A DNA stretch of 9,080 nt from Candidatus Magasanikbacteria bacterium CG_4_10_14_0_2_um_filter_41_10. GTDB lineage: Bacteria > Patescibacteriota > Patescibacteriia > Magasanikbacterales > UBA922. The position numbers and the translations under genes were made by a program. Shown here piece after piece: positions 1 to 5,820 of the stretch (position 1 is its first letter; each line of letters begins with the position of its first letter). The DNA is taken from NCBI GenBank assembly GCA_002792995.1, contig PFPJ01000030.1, forward strand, positions 1,052-10,131. Reading direction: 5' to 3'. Below the pieces are notes generated by a model. The model saw only the letters and a list, made by a program, of their open reading frames with translations, was not told where the DNA came from and made no database searches.

Positions 1-84
1 ATCTGGATTTTTGTGAGACACGAGAAGCACCTTTTCTGCTGCCCCGATAGCGTTGAAAATGTGGGTGGCTACCCGTTTTGGCAT
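1..84 (-). CDS. DHH-family phosphoesterase (NrnA-like), N-terminal fragment
   Basis: Only the first 28 codons lie in the window; the gene continues past position 1. The start is the ATG whose complement is CAT at 82-84, and an in-frame TGA (complement of 94-96) lies four codons upstream, so the start cannot be much earlier. The peptide starts MPKRVATHIF and ends VLLVSHKNPD. A predicted helix followed by a hydrophobic beta strand and S-H-K-N-P-D is the usual opening of DHH-family phosphoesterases (NrnA/RecJ superfamily), where the His and Asp of HxNPDxD bind the catalytic metal. NrnA-type members degrade very short RNAs and/or dephosphorylate pAp; which activity applies here cannot be told. 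It is transcribed divergently from smc. The family call rests on one motif, and the DHH motif proper is outside the window. Confidence 0.68.
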   Translation of the reverse strand, partial: MPKRVATHIFNAIGAAEKVLLVSHKNPD

Positions 85-141
85 ATATCTGAATCACTGT
101 GTTGGTATGAGAATACGTGGGCGAAGAAAGACAAGCATGTG

Positions 142-170
142 AATCTACCTTATTTTTCGAAATCTGTCAA
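142..170 (-). promoter_or_regulatory. sigma70-type promoter for the DHH-family gene
   Basis: On the minus strand a perfect TTGACA (-35, complement of 165-170) is followed after exactly 17 bp by TAGATT (-10, complement of 142-147, 4 of 6 consensus positions). It points toward the ATG at 84 and would give a leader of about 50 nt. Confidence 0.6.
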
Positions 171-214
171 TACCTTGTTCCTCCTTCTTACTCTATGGTA
201 TCATGTATCATATT

Positions 215-223
215 TGGTATAAT
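215..223 (+). promoter_or_regulatory. extended -10 promoter for smc
   Basis: TGGTATAAT is a perfect -10 hexamer (218-223) with the TG of an extended -10 element one base upstream. No good -35 is seen 16-18 bp upstream, which is normal for extended -10 promoters. Transcription would start near 230, giving a leader of about 30 nt before the ATG at 260. Confidence 0.6.
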
Positions 224-259
224 AGACGAGTCGTTGGTTACGGATCTGATTATTTTTTC

Positions 260-3200
260 ATGTATTTAAAAAGTATTGAACTTCACGGATTCAAATCCTT
301 TGCTGACAAGACAACGGTTGATTTTTTGCCACCGTATAAAGAGAGGCAAAGTATCACCGCAATTGTCGGGCCAAATGGGAGCGGAAAGAGTAATATTTCT
401 GATGCGATTCGGTGGGTACTCGGTGAACAAAGTGTGAAGCAACTCCGTGGAAAAAAGACGGCAGATGTTATCTTCGCAGGCTCTTCGACAAAAGGGCAAA
501 TGAGTGTGGCAAGCGTGAGTCTCAATTTTGATAATACTGATCACAAAGCGCCGATAGACTATGAAGAATTAATTATTACCAGAAAATTGTACCGTTCTGG
601 TGAGAGTGAATATCTTATCAATGGCGCTGCCGTTCGTCTCATCGATTTGCAAATTCTTCTTGCCAGGGCGCAGTTTGCACATGGATCATACAGTGTGATT
701 GGGCAGGGGACGATAGATCGGATGCTTTTGCAATCACCCTCAGAGCGGAAAGCATTTTTTGACGAAGCGGCAGGGATCAAAGAATTTCAAATAAAACGTC
801 ATCAATCATTTCTCAAACTCAGAAAAAGTAAAGAATATATTGATCAAGCATCGCTCTTGTTGCAAGAAATTACTCCACGATTGAAAACATTATCTCGTCA
901 AGTAAAAAAACTTGAAAAAAGAAAAGAAGTTGAGACGGCGTTGGTTGGTTTGCAAGAAGGATATTATGTCACCCTTGGAACACATTATCAGACGTCTCTT
1001 GAAAAGGGACGGAGTGAACTTTTTGATATTCAAAAAACGTACGATGCATTGAGTGCATCACTTGGTACGATTCAAACAGAACTCGCGACACTTGCACAGG
1101 GTGCCTCGCGTGAAGATGTCTTTGCCGGACTCCAGCGTGCGTATAGTGATGCACAAACAAAAAAACATGCACTCGAACGTGAACGAGCGATTCTTTCTGG
1201 TAGAATGCAAACTGCGTACAACCAAGCAGGGAAACAAAATATTGGATGGCTTGAAAAAAAACATGATGAAGTAGAAGAAAAAATAACAGTGCTTGCGCAA
1301 GACATCACAGCGATAGAAACAGAAGAAAAAGAATTTGAAAAAAAACGGGTGGCAGCCATAAAAAAGATGCAAGAGGTCACGCTTGAGATGCAAGACGTGC
1401 ATCGCAAAAAGCAAGAACTCGAGCGACTGCTCCGAGAAGCAGAAACACAAACATCGGTGTTCCAATATACGGGTCTTCGCGCGGTAGAAGCGATTTTGTC
1501 TGAACGACGCCAATTTGGTGGAGTACTTGGTGCTGTGGCCCAGCTCGGTCGTGTGCCGGCAGAATATCAGCTTGCACTCGACATCGCGGCCGGCTCCCAT
1601 CTCACCTCTGTTGTGGTCGAAGACGAACTCGTTGCAGAAAGTTGCATCCGATATTTGCGTGAGAGTCGACTTGGCTATGCGACTTTTTTGCCACTGACAA
1701 AAATTCGAGGAAGACATATCCCACAAGATATCGAAGCATTCCTTGGAAAAAAAGGAGTGATTGGATTAGCTATTGATATTATTTCATACGAAGAAAAATT
1801 TGATGATATTTTTTCCTATGTACTTGGCAATACACTCATCGTAGAAGATATTGAAACGGCGCGTAGTATTGGTATTGGGAAGATACGCATGGTAACGCTT
1901 GATGGAGATATTCTTGAGACGAGTGGAAGTATGAAAGGTGGATTCCGCAAGCAACGAAGTACTGGGCTCAGTTTTTCTCAGGAATCCATGTATGGATCAA
2001 AACATGACGAGGAAGGTATCAAGGAAGAACTGTTGTCTTTTGATAGCAAACTTACCGAGTTGAGTAGTGTTCACAAACAAGTTGACGAACAGCTTCGTTT
2101 GCTTGATACCGAGATCGGAAAACGTACCAACAAGCGCGAACTGCTTGAGGCACAAAAACATGAGATAGACAAAGAAAAAGCAGGATTTGAACAAGAGCTT
2201 TCTCTTTCTACGATGAGTGAGGGGGAATATGATAGTGCGATGAATACACTCAAAAAAGAACGAGATACATTGGATAGTGAATTGGTACGGGCCGAAGATG
2301 TGCTTGCCTCGACTGAGCAACATATACAAGCATTCAATGATGAAGAAGAAAAAAAACGACAGCGTGTGTTTGCATTGCAAGATGATATGCAAGGAGTCCA
2401 ATCTTCACTCAATGCAATATCAGAACAGCGCAATACACTTCAAGTTGAAATTGCAAAATTGGAAACAAAAGCTGAAGATCTCGAAGAAGAAATATATCAT
2501 GAACTTCACATGCCCTTGGCAGAAGTAATGAATCGTGTGGAAACAGTACTTGGCATGGAAAAATTAGAAGCTGTGCTAGCAGAAATAGACAAACTCAAAT
2601 ATCAACTATCTCTTATCGGTGGTATTGATCAGGAAGTGATGGATGAATATCAAGAAACCAAAATACGACATGAAGATTTGTCTGCACAGCTCGAGGATCT
2701 TACCAAGACGGCAAAAGATCTCGAGACATTGATTGCAGAGCTCGATGAAGTCATGAGAAAAAAAAGAAAGAAAGCATTTAAACAAATTAAGACAGAATTC
2801 AAACGATATTTCACAACACTTTTTGAAGGTGGAGAAGCGGATCTGATTGAAATATACGGTGAAGAAAAAGTAGAAGAGGGTGAAGACTCGTTAGAGGAAG
2901 AAGAAATTGCGGATGAAGAAGAATCTTCTTTTGCAAAAGCGAAGGCCGATAAGAAAAAGCGTGGAAAAGAAATTTTGCAGGGGATTGATATCAAAGCCAA
3001 TCCACCGGGAAAGAAAATTAAAAATATTCAATCACTCTCTGGAGGTGAGCGAACGATGGTGTCAATTGCACTCGTGTGTGCGATTCTTCGGACCAATCCA
3101 TCACCTTTTGTATTTCTCGACGAAGTAGAAGCAGCCCTCGACGAAGCAAATACACTTCGATTTACCAATATTTTGCAAGAACTTGCAACGGCATCGCAAT

Positions 3201-3334
3201 TTATCCTTATCACACACAATCGTGTGAGTATGCACGCAGCGGATGCACTTTATGGTGTGACGATGGGCAATGATGGCATGAGTCGACTGTTGTCAGTGAA
3301 GCTTGGTGACGCGGAAAAAGTTGCAGAAAAATAA
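260..3334 (+). CDS. smc: chromosome partition protein SMC
   Basis: ABC-type ATPase that forms the ring of the bacterial condensin and organises replicated chromosomes. The 1024-residue product has all SMC parts in order: N-terminal head with Walker A GPNGSGKSN (37-45), coiled-coil arm (about 165-400), hinge (about 404-565, ending SGSMKGGFRK), returning arm (about 575-850), and C-terminal head with signature LSGGE (926-930) and Walker B VFLDE (D954, E955). The ATG at 260 is chosen because MYLKSIELHGFKSF is the standard SMC N-terminus; the frame stays open 19 codons upstream but that stretch lies across the promoter. The protein is shorter than the usual roughly 1150-1200 residues, mostly through short arms. 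An acidic insert (868-888) followed by SSFAKAKADK (889-898) interrupts the C-terminal head before the signature. No scpA or scpB is adjacent. The family identification is secure. Confidence 0.97.
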   Translation: MYLKSIELHGFKSFADKTTVDFLPPYKERQSITAIVGPNGSGKSNISDAIRWVLGEQSVKQLRGKKTADVIFAGSSTKGQMSVASVSLNFDNTDHKAPIDYEELIITRKLYRSGESEYLINGAAVRLIDLQILLARAQFAHGSYSVIGQGTIDRMLLQSPSERKAFFDEAAGIKEFQIKRHQSFLKLRKSKEYIDQASLLLQEITPRLKTLSRQVKKLEKRKEVETALVGLQEGYYVTLGTHYQTSLEKGRSELFDIQKTYDALSASLGTIQTELATLAQGASREDVFAGLQRAYSDAQTKKHALERERAILSGRMQTAYNQAGKQNIGWLEKKHDEVEEKITVLAQDITAIETEEKEFEKKRVAAIKKMQEVTLEMQDVHRKKQELERLLREAETQTSVFQYTGLRAVEAILSERRQFGGVLGAVAQLGRVPAEYQLALDIAAGSHLTSVVVEDELVAESCIRYLRESRLGYATFLPLTKIRGRHIPQDIEAFLGKKGVIGLAIDIISYEEKFDDIFSYVLGNTLIVEDIETARSIGIGKIRMVTLDGDILETSGSMKGGFRKQRSTGLSFSQESMYGSKHDEEGIKEELLSFDSKLTELSSVHKQVDEQLRLLDTEIGKRTNKRELLEAQKHEIDKEKAGFEQELSLSTMSEGEYDSAMNTLKKERDTLDSELVRAEDVLASTEQHIQAFNDEEEKKRQRVFALQDDMQGVQSSLNAISEQRNTLQVEIAKLETKAEDLEEEIYHELHMPLAEVMNRVETVLGMEKLEAVLAEIDKLKYQLSLIGGIDQEVMDEYQETKIRHEDLSAQLEDLTKTAKDLETLIAELDEVMRKKRKKAFKQIKTEFKRYFTTLFEGGEADLIEIYGEEKVEEGEDSLEEEEIADEEESSFAKAKADKKKRGKEILQGIDIKANPPGKKIKNIQSLSGGERTMVSIALVCAILRTNPSPFVFLDEVEAALDEANTLRFTNILQELATASQFILITHNRVSMHAADALYGVTMGNDGMSRLLSVKLGDAEKVAEK
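2924..2953 (+). repeat. possible dispersed palindromic-repeat remnant inside smc, encoding SSFAKAKADK
   Basis: This stretch encodes SSFAKAKADK at the end of a non-conserved acidic insert and contains a perfect 12-nt palindrome, CTTTTGCAAAAG (2928-2939), flanked by CTTC (2925-2928) and GAAG (2941-2944). Peptides of the form SFAKATADK or FAKASEDK recur in unrelated Parcubacteria proteins, where they look like translated dispersed palindromic elements. That link is from memory and inference; only one copy is visible in this window. Confidence 0.35.
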
Positions 3335-3570
3335 TGTTTTCCACAGATTGTTTTTAGTATGTATTTTCGTCATTTGTGTAGAACGATTGATGTAATATCA
3401 ATAATACATATTTAAAAAATTGATAGTGCATATGAATAATAATTACATGCAAAAATTGCACAACTATTTGGGAAAGAAACAGAGAACAACTAAGTTTACT
3501 TATTCTCAATGGTGTTGTTATTTTATTTTTCAATAGCAACGCTGTTTCCTTATTTTTTGTAAAATACGTC

Positions 3571-3915
3571 ATGTCAAACATGGTGATTGTGGCGATAGTA
3601 CTGCTTCTGTTGAATCTGTTTCAGAGAGACATGTCACCTGAGCTAATCAGTTCACAACAACAAACGAAGCATCGGAAACGCGGGTTTGCCTGGATGTTTG
3701 TACTCATATTCATTATTCCTCCAGTTGCATTGTTTGTGTATCTAGTGATGAATTTTTTCAAAAAAAGTGGGTTCCCTGTTGACCTGTTTGAAATGTTGTA
3801 TTACATCGTATTTATTGTGTATTCAGTGGTGACGATGGGAGGAACATTAAAAAAAAGAAGTGAAACGCAATATTATGACTCCACTGGTAGGAGAGGTTCC
3901 CATAAATTGGGGTAG
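3571..3915 (+). CDS. small membrane protein of unknown function
   Basis: I do not recognise this 114-residue protein. It has three hydrophobic segments that look membrane-spanning: about residues 4-17, 40-63 and 72-90. A polar, positively charged loop lies between the first two (SSQQQTKHRKRG) and the C-terminus is charged and rich in K, R, S and G. This suggests an integral inner-membrane protein, with the basic loop and tail probably cytoplasmic by the positive-inside rule. It follows smc by 236 bp of AT-rich DNA with no convincing terminator or promoter, so it may be read through from smc or have a weak promoter of its own. A weak hairpin (3514-3522 with 3532-3540, one G-T pair) sits just ahead. 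No Shine-Dalgarno sequence precedes the ATG. It ends in TAG, unlike the TAA of most genes here. Likely real because of coherent membrane topology, but unsupported by homology. Confidence 0.6.
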   Translation: MSNMVIVAIVLLLLNLFQRDMSPELISSQQQTKHRKRGFAWMFVLIFIIPPVALFVYLVMNFFKKSGFPVDLFEMLYYIVFIVYSVVTMGGTLKKRSETQYYDSTGRRGSHKLG

Positions 3916-3959
3916 CGTCGGGTCAGGTTTGTGATGAATATGGCATGCTATCGCGTCTA

Positions 3960-3988
3960 TTGACAAATAGAGACCGATCCCGTATACT
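3960..3988 (+). promoter_or_regulatory. sigma70-type promoter for rpsP
   Basis: TTGACA (3960-3965), a 17-bp spacer and TATACT (3983-3988) form a near-consensus promoter. Transcription would begin near 3995, leaving a leader of about 119 nt before the rpsP ATG. Confidence 0.85.
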
Positions 3989-4003
3989 CGGCACCATCAC
4001 GAA

Positions 4004-4032
4004 ATACCTCTGGGAAACCAGAAGATACCTCT
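4004..4032 (+). promoter_or_regulatory. rpsP leader hairpin with flanking direct repeat
   Basis: Just after the predicted transcription start, TCTGG (4009-4013) and CCAGA (4018-4022) form a 5-bp stem closed by a GAAA tetraloop (4014-4017). The 8-mer ATACCTCT occurs at 4004-4011 and again at 4025-4032, overlapping and following the hairpin. A structured leader on a ribosomal-protein gene could be a regulatory site, but nothing in the sequence proves it. Confidence 0.4.
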
Positions 4033-4113
4033 CATATCACTGCACAATACGTCATAGATACTATCGCTTGTTGTGTCTTGATTGATTTACTTATATTGCT
4101 AATTGATTTTATT

Positions 4114-4695
4114 ATGTTGACTATTCGTCTTCAACGCGTTGGACGAAAAAAATCACCAAGCTATCGTTTGGTGCTTTCAGAAAACGCACGAGATACACAG
4201 GGACATGCCCTCGAAATTTTGGGCAATTATAATCCTGTTGCAAATCCAAAAATTGTTGCACTCAACGCTGACCGTATTAAGTATTGGCTTAACTTGGGAA
4301 CAAGTACTTCTGAGGCTGTTCACAATTTGTTGGTACGAGAAGGCATTGTGACTGCGGACAAAAAGAAAGCTGTCAGTATTTCAAATAAACGCAAAGGAAA
4401 GATTGATGCAAAGAAGGCTAGTGTAGAAGAAGCAAAACAAAAAGCTATTGAAGCCGCAAAAGCTGCAGCGGAAGCTGCCGCTGCTGAAGCACTCGCTGCA
4501 AAAGAAGCAGCCGAAGCAGAAGCAAAGGCTGCTGCAGAGGCTCCTGTCGTAGAAGAAACAGTAGAAGAAGCACCAGTAGCATCTGTTGAAACTCCAGTGG
4601 AAGAAACTGCACCAGTTGCCGAGGAACCAAAAGCTGAAGAAGTTCCGGCTACTGAAGAGGCACCTGCGGAAGTTGAGGAAAAGAAAGAAGCATAA
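4114..4695 (+). CDS. rpsP: 30S ribosomal protein S16 with long Ala/Glu-rich tail
   Basis: S16 binds 16S rRNA early in 30S assembly. Residues 1 to about 80 are the conserved domain: it opens MLTIRLQRVGRKKSPSYRLV and continues through LGNYNP, ADRIKYWLNLG and the SEAVHNLL helix. The ATG at 4114 is chosen because it gives the standard S16 N-terminus; the frame is open to a TTG at 4078, but the added residues are not S16-like. Family members are usually about 80-90 residues, so this 193-residue form carries about 110 extra: a basic stretch (83-101), an Ala/Glu helix (about 104-143), then a Pro/Glu/Val-rich acidic end. The core and basic region would contact rRNA, and the acidic tail is probably exposed. 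The gene has its own promoter and terminator and precedes khpA, an order conserved in many bacteria, where rimM and trmD commonly follow. Confidence 0.97.
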   Translation: MLTIRLQRVGRKKSPSYRLVLSENARDTQGHALEILGNYNPVANPKIVALNADRIKYWLNLGTSTSEAVHNLLVREGIVTADKKKAVSISNKRKGKIDAKKASVEEAKQKAIEAAKAAAEAAAAEALAAKEAAEAEAKAAAEAPVVEETVEEAPVASVETPVEETAPVAEEPKAEEVPATEEAPAEVEEKKEA

Positions 4696-4710
4696 TACGC
4701 TCAAAAAATT

Positions 4711-4744
4711 AAAAAGACACACTGTGAGAGGTGTGTCTTTTTTT
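4711..4744 (+). terminator. intrinsic terminator after rpsP
   Basis: A perfect 12-bp stem (4711-4722 with 4731-4742) with an 8-nt loop runs into a T7 tract (4738-4744). The A-run on the left arm means it could also act on the opposite strand, but no minus-strand gene lies next to it. Confidence 0.9.
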
Positions 4745-4795
4745 GTCTTAGTTGCCTACTGTTGAGACTCCATTTTATGGAATAATGCTCATACA

Positions 4796-4824
4796 TTGAC
4801 AAAATTCGACCATCTGTATATACT
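4796..4824 (+). promoter_or_regulatory. sigma70-type promoter for khpA
   Basis: TTGACA (4796-4801), a 17-bp spacer and TATACT (4819-4824) match the rpsP promoter in both hexamers and spacing. The start would fall near 4831, giving a leader of about 75 nt. Confidence 0.85.
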
Positions 4825-4836
4825 TATTTCACGAAT

Positions 4837-4874
4837 GAACTGGCCTGCATCCCGCAGGAACATGTCGACAGTTC
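4837..4874 (+). promoter_or_regulatory. bipartite hairpin in the khpA leader
   Basis: The outer stem GAACTG (4837-4842) pairs with CAGTTC (4869-4874). The inner stem CCTGC (4844-4848) pairs with GCAGG (4854-4858) around a 5-nt loop. Between them lies an asymmetric internal loop: one base on the 5' side, ten on the 3' side. The structure occupies the start of the predicted transcript and has no T-run, so it is not a terminator. It may be an RNA-stability or binding element. Confidence 0.45.
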
Positions 4875-4904
4875 TTCACAAATATACATTCTGAAACGAA
4901 TTTT

Positions 4905-5261
4905 ATGGAACAAGATCAAGCTTTTGTGGAGTACGTCGTCAAAGCCATTGTCAACAATCCCGACAAGGTGAAGGCGGTACGTACTGTTGACGAGCGTGGT
5001 GTTCTCATCACTCTCGACGTCGATCCTAGCGACATGGCATACGTCATCGGTCGCCAAGGACAAACTGCTCGTTCAGTCCGAACACTCTTGAAGATCGTTG
5101 GTGCGAAGAATAACGCTCGCGTTAATCTGAAAATCAATGAACCAGAAGGTGGTCGTGGCCCTGCATATCGCAATGCTGCACCAGCTGCTGCACCTGCCCC
5201 AACTTCAACAATGAGTGATGAAGATATTGATACGAGTGCTGTTGACGGATTTACCCTCTAA
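4905..5261 (+). CDS. khpA: KH-domain RNA-binding protein, KhpA-like
   Basis: A single KH domain covers residues 1 to about 79, with the RNA-binding GxxG loop as G49-R-Q-G52 in VIGRQGQTARSVRTLL. It begins with the FVEYVVKAIVNNPDKV helix typical of KhpA/YlqC. KhpA proteins are small RNA chaperones that pair with KhpB in Firmicutes and influence small-RNA action and cell elongation. The usual length is about 75-85 residues; this one has 118 because of a tail (about 80-118) with a GGRG segment, an Ala/Pro stretch and an acidic end (SDEDIDT). Position right after rpsP matches the conserved rpsP-ylqC order and supports the call. It has its own promoter and terminator. No Shine-Dalgarno sequence precedes the ATG; the upstream bases are A/T-rich. 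Confidence 0.85.
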   Translation: MEQDQAFVEYVVKAIVNNPDKVKAVRTVDERGVLITLDVDPSDMAYVIGRQGQTARSVRTLLKIVGAKNNARVNLKINEPEGGRGPAYRNAAPAAAPAPTSTMSDEDIDTSAVDGFTL

Positions 5262-5276
5262 AGACGCACATCCCAC

Positions 5277-5306
5277 AAAACTCCTCGCATGATGCGAGGA
5301 GTTTTT
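5277..5306 (+). terminator. intrinsic terminator after khpA
   Basis: A 13-bp perfect stem (5277-5289 with 5293-5305), GC-rich in its centre and with a 3-nt loop, ends in a T5 tract (5302-5306). Confidence 0.92.
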
Positions 5307-5334
5307 CTTTGGGCAATAGTCGCTGTCTACTCTA

Positions 5335-5363
5335 TTGACGAAACAGAAGAAATCTTATATACT
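5335..5363 (+). promoter_or_regulatory. promoter of the tRNA/GIY-YIG unit
   Basis: TTGACG (5335-5340, 5 of 6 consensus), a 17-bp spacer and TATACT (5358-5363). Transcription would begin near 5370, about 12 nt before tRNA-Ile. Confidence 0.85.
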
Positions 5364-5381
5364 CTGACTCACGTTTCAAAA

Positions 5382-5455
5382 GGGCGATTAGCTCAGATGG
5401 TTAGAGCGCTACACTGATAATGTAGAGGTCCCAGGTTCGATTCCTGGATCGCCCA
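5382..5455 (+). tRNA. tRNA-Ile(GAU)
   Basis: A complete 74-nt cloverleaf. The acceptor GGGCGAT (5382-5388) pairs with ATCGCCC (5448-5454), with discriminator A at 5455. The anticodon stem CTACA/TGTAG (5409-5413, 5421-5425) encloses loop CTGATAA with anticodon GAU at 5416-5418. The T stem CCAGG/CCTGG (5431-5435, 5443-5447) encloses TTCGATT. CCA is not encoded (CTC follows), so it must be added enzymatically. It decodes AUC and AUU. Confidence 0.98.
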
Positions 5456-5469
5456 CTCATCACACATTT

Positions 5470-5543
5470 GACCATATAGCTCAGTTGGTTAGAGCGCTAC
5501 ATTGACATTGTAGAGGTCCGTGGTTCGAATCCACGTATGGTCA
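5470..5543 (+). tRNA. tRNA-Val(GAC)
   Basis: A complete 74-nt cloverleaf. The acceptor GACCATA (5470-5476) pairs with TATGGTC (5536-5542), with discriminator A at 5543. The anticodon stem CTACA/TGTAG (5497-5501, 5509-5513) encloses loop TTGACAT with anticodon GAC at 5504-5506. The T arm is CGTGG-TTCGAAT-CCACG (5519-5535). CCA is not encoded. It lies 14 bp after tRNA-Ile and only 4 bp before the GIY-YIG ORF. GAC reads GUC and GUU only, so a UAC isoacceptor must exist elsewhere if the fragment downstream is dead. Confidence 0.98.
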
Positions 5544-5545
5544 CA
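5513..5545 (+). repeat. direct repeat, left copy (tRNA-Val 3' end)
   Basis: This 33-nt segment covers the variable loop, T arm, acceptor 3' strand and two bases beyond tRNA-Val. It recurs at 5841-5873 with a single mismatch (G5527 versus A5855, in the T loop). The pair brackets the GIY-YIG ORF. Confidence 0.9.
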
Positions 5546-5547
5546 CT

Positions 5548-5820
5548 ATGCTACAGGGAGGCTTCATTTATCTTCTTGAAAGTGTTTCAAAGAAACACAG
5601 ATATTTGGGTTCAACACCACATCCAGAAAAAAGACTTGTTGAGCATAATCGCGGAATAACTAAGGCAACGAGAGATAAGAAACCTTGGGTGTTATTATGT
5701 ACTTGGCAATTCTGTACCCTTCAGAAGGCAAGAGAAATTGAATTTCAGATAAAAAAGCAGAAGAGGAAATTTACTATTGAATATATTTCATATTTTATAG
5801 ACCAGATGGAGAGAAATTGA
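5548..5820 (+). CDS. GIY-YIG nuclease, small stand-alone type
   Basis: The 90-residue product is essentially one GIY-YIG domain. The first motif is FIYLLES (F6-I7-Y8), the second RYLGST (Y19-L20-G21), then KRLVEHN with the likely catalytic R29 and conserved H33-N34, then KPW and AREIEFQIKK carrying the probable metal-binding E65. Such small proteins resemble the UPF0213/UvrC N-terminal-like class, which includes free-standing endonucleases. It begins 4 nt after tRNA-Val with no room for a Shine-Dalgarno site. Its TGA stop (5818-5820) uses the first two bases of a tRNA D-stem remnant. Flanking copies of the tRNA-Val 3' end and Arg codons that are mostly AGA (5 AGA, 1 AGG, 1 CGC), unlike the CGN-rich neighbours, suggest acquisition. 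It should be co-transcribed with the tRNAs. A homing-endonuclease role is inferred, not shown. Confidence 0.85.
   Translation: MLQGGFIYLLESVSKKHRYLGSTPHPEKRLVEHNRGITKATRDKKPWVLLCTWQFCTLQKAREIEFQIKKQKRKFTIEYISYFIDQMERN

Noticed and set aside
1..222. Plus-strand open frame from the window start to 222
   Set aside because: Its translation is rich in Trp, His and Cys with no recognisable pattern and it runs through the smc -10 element. The minus strand over 1-84 gives a convincing DHH-type N-terminus with its own promoter.
203..259. N-terminal extension of SMC from the upstream ATG at 203
   Set aside because: It would begin upstream of the predicted -10 element, and MYLKSIELHGFKSF at 260 is the canonical SMC start.
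1058..1726. Long minus-strand open frame inside smc
   Set aside because: A shadow of the coiled-coil coding region: full of Phe, Cys and Ser from antisense Lys/Glu codons, no domain pattern.
3337..3345. TTTTCCACA, a DnaA-box-like 9-mer after smc
   Set aside because: A single site with no cluster, no AT-rich unwinding repeats and no dnaA or dnaN nearby; not evidence for an origin.
3386..3402. ATTGAT-GTAAT-ATCAAT inverted repeat as an smc terminator
   Set aside because: The stem is short and AT-only with no T-run directly after it.
4381..4722. Minus-strand open frames opposite the S16 tail
   Set aside because: Cys/Phe/Ser- or Leu-rich translations are the antisense of GCA/GAA repeats and do not resemble a protein.
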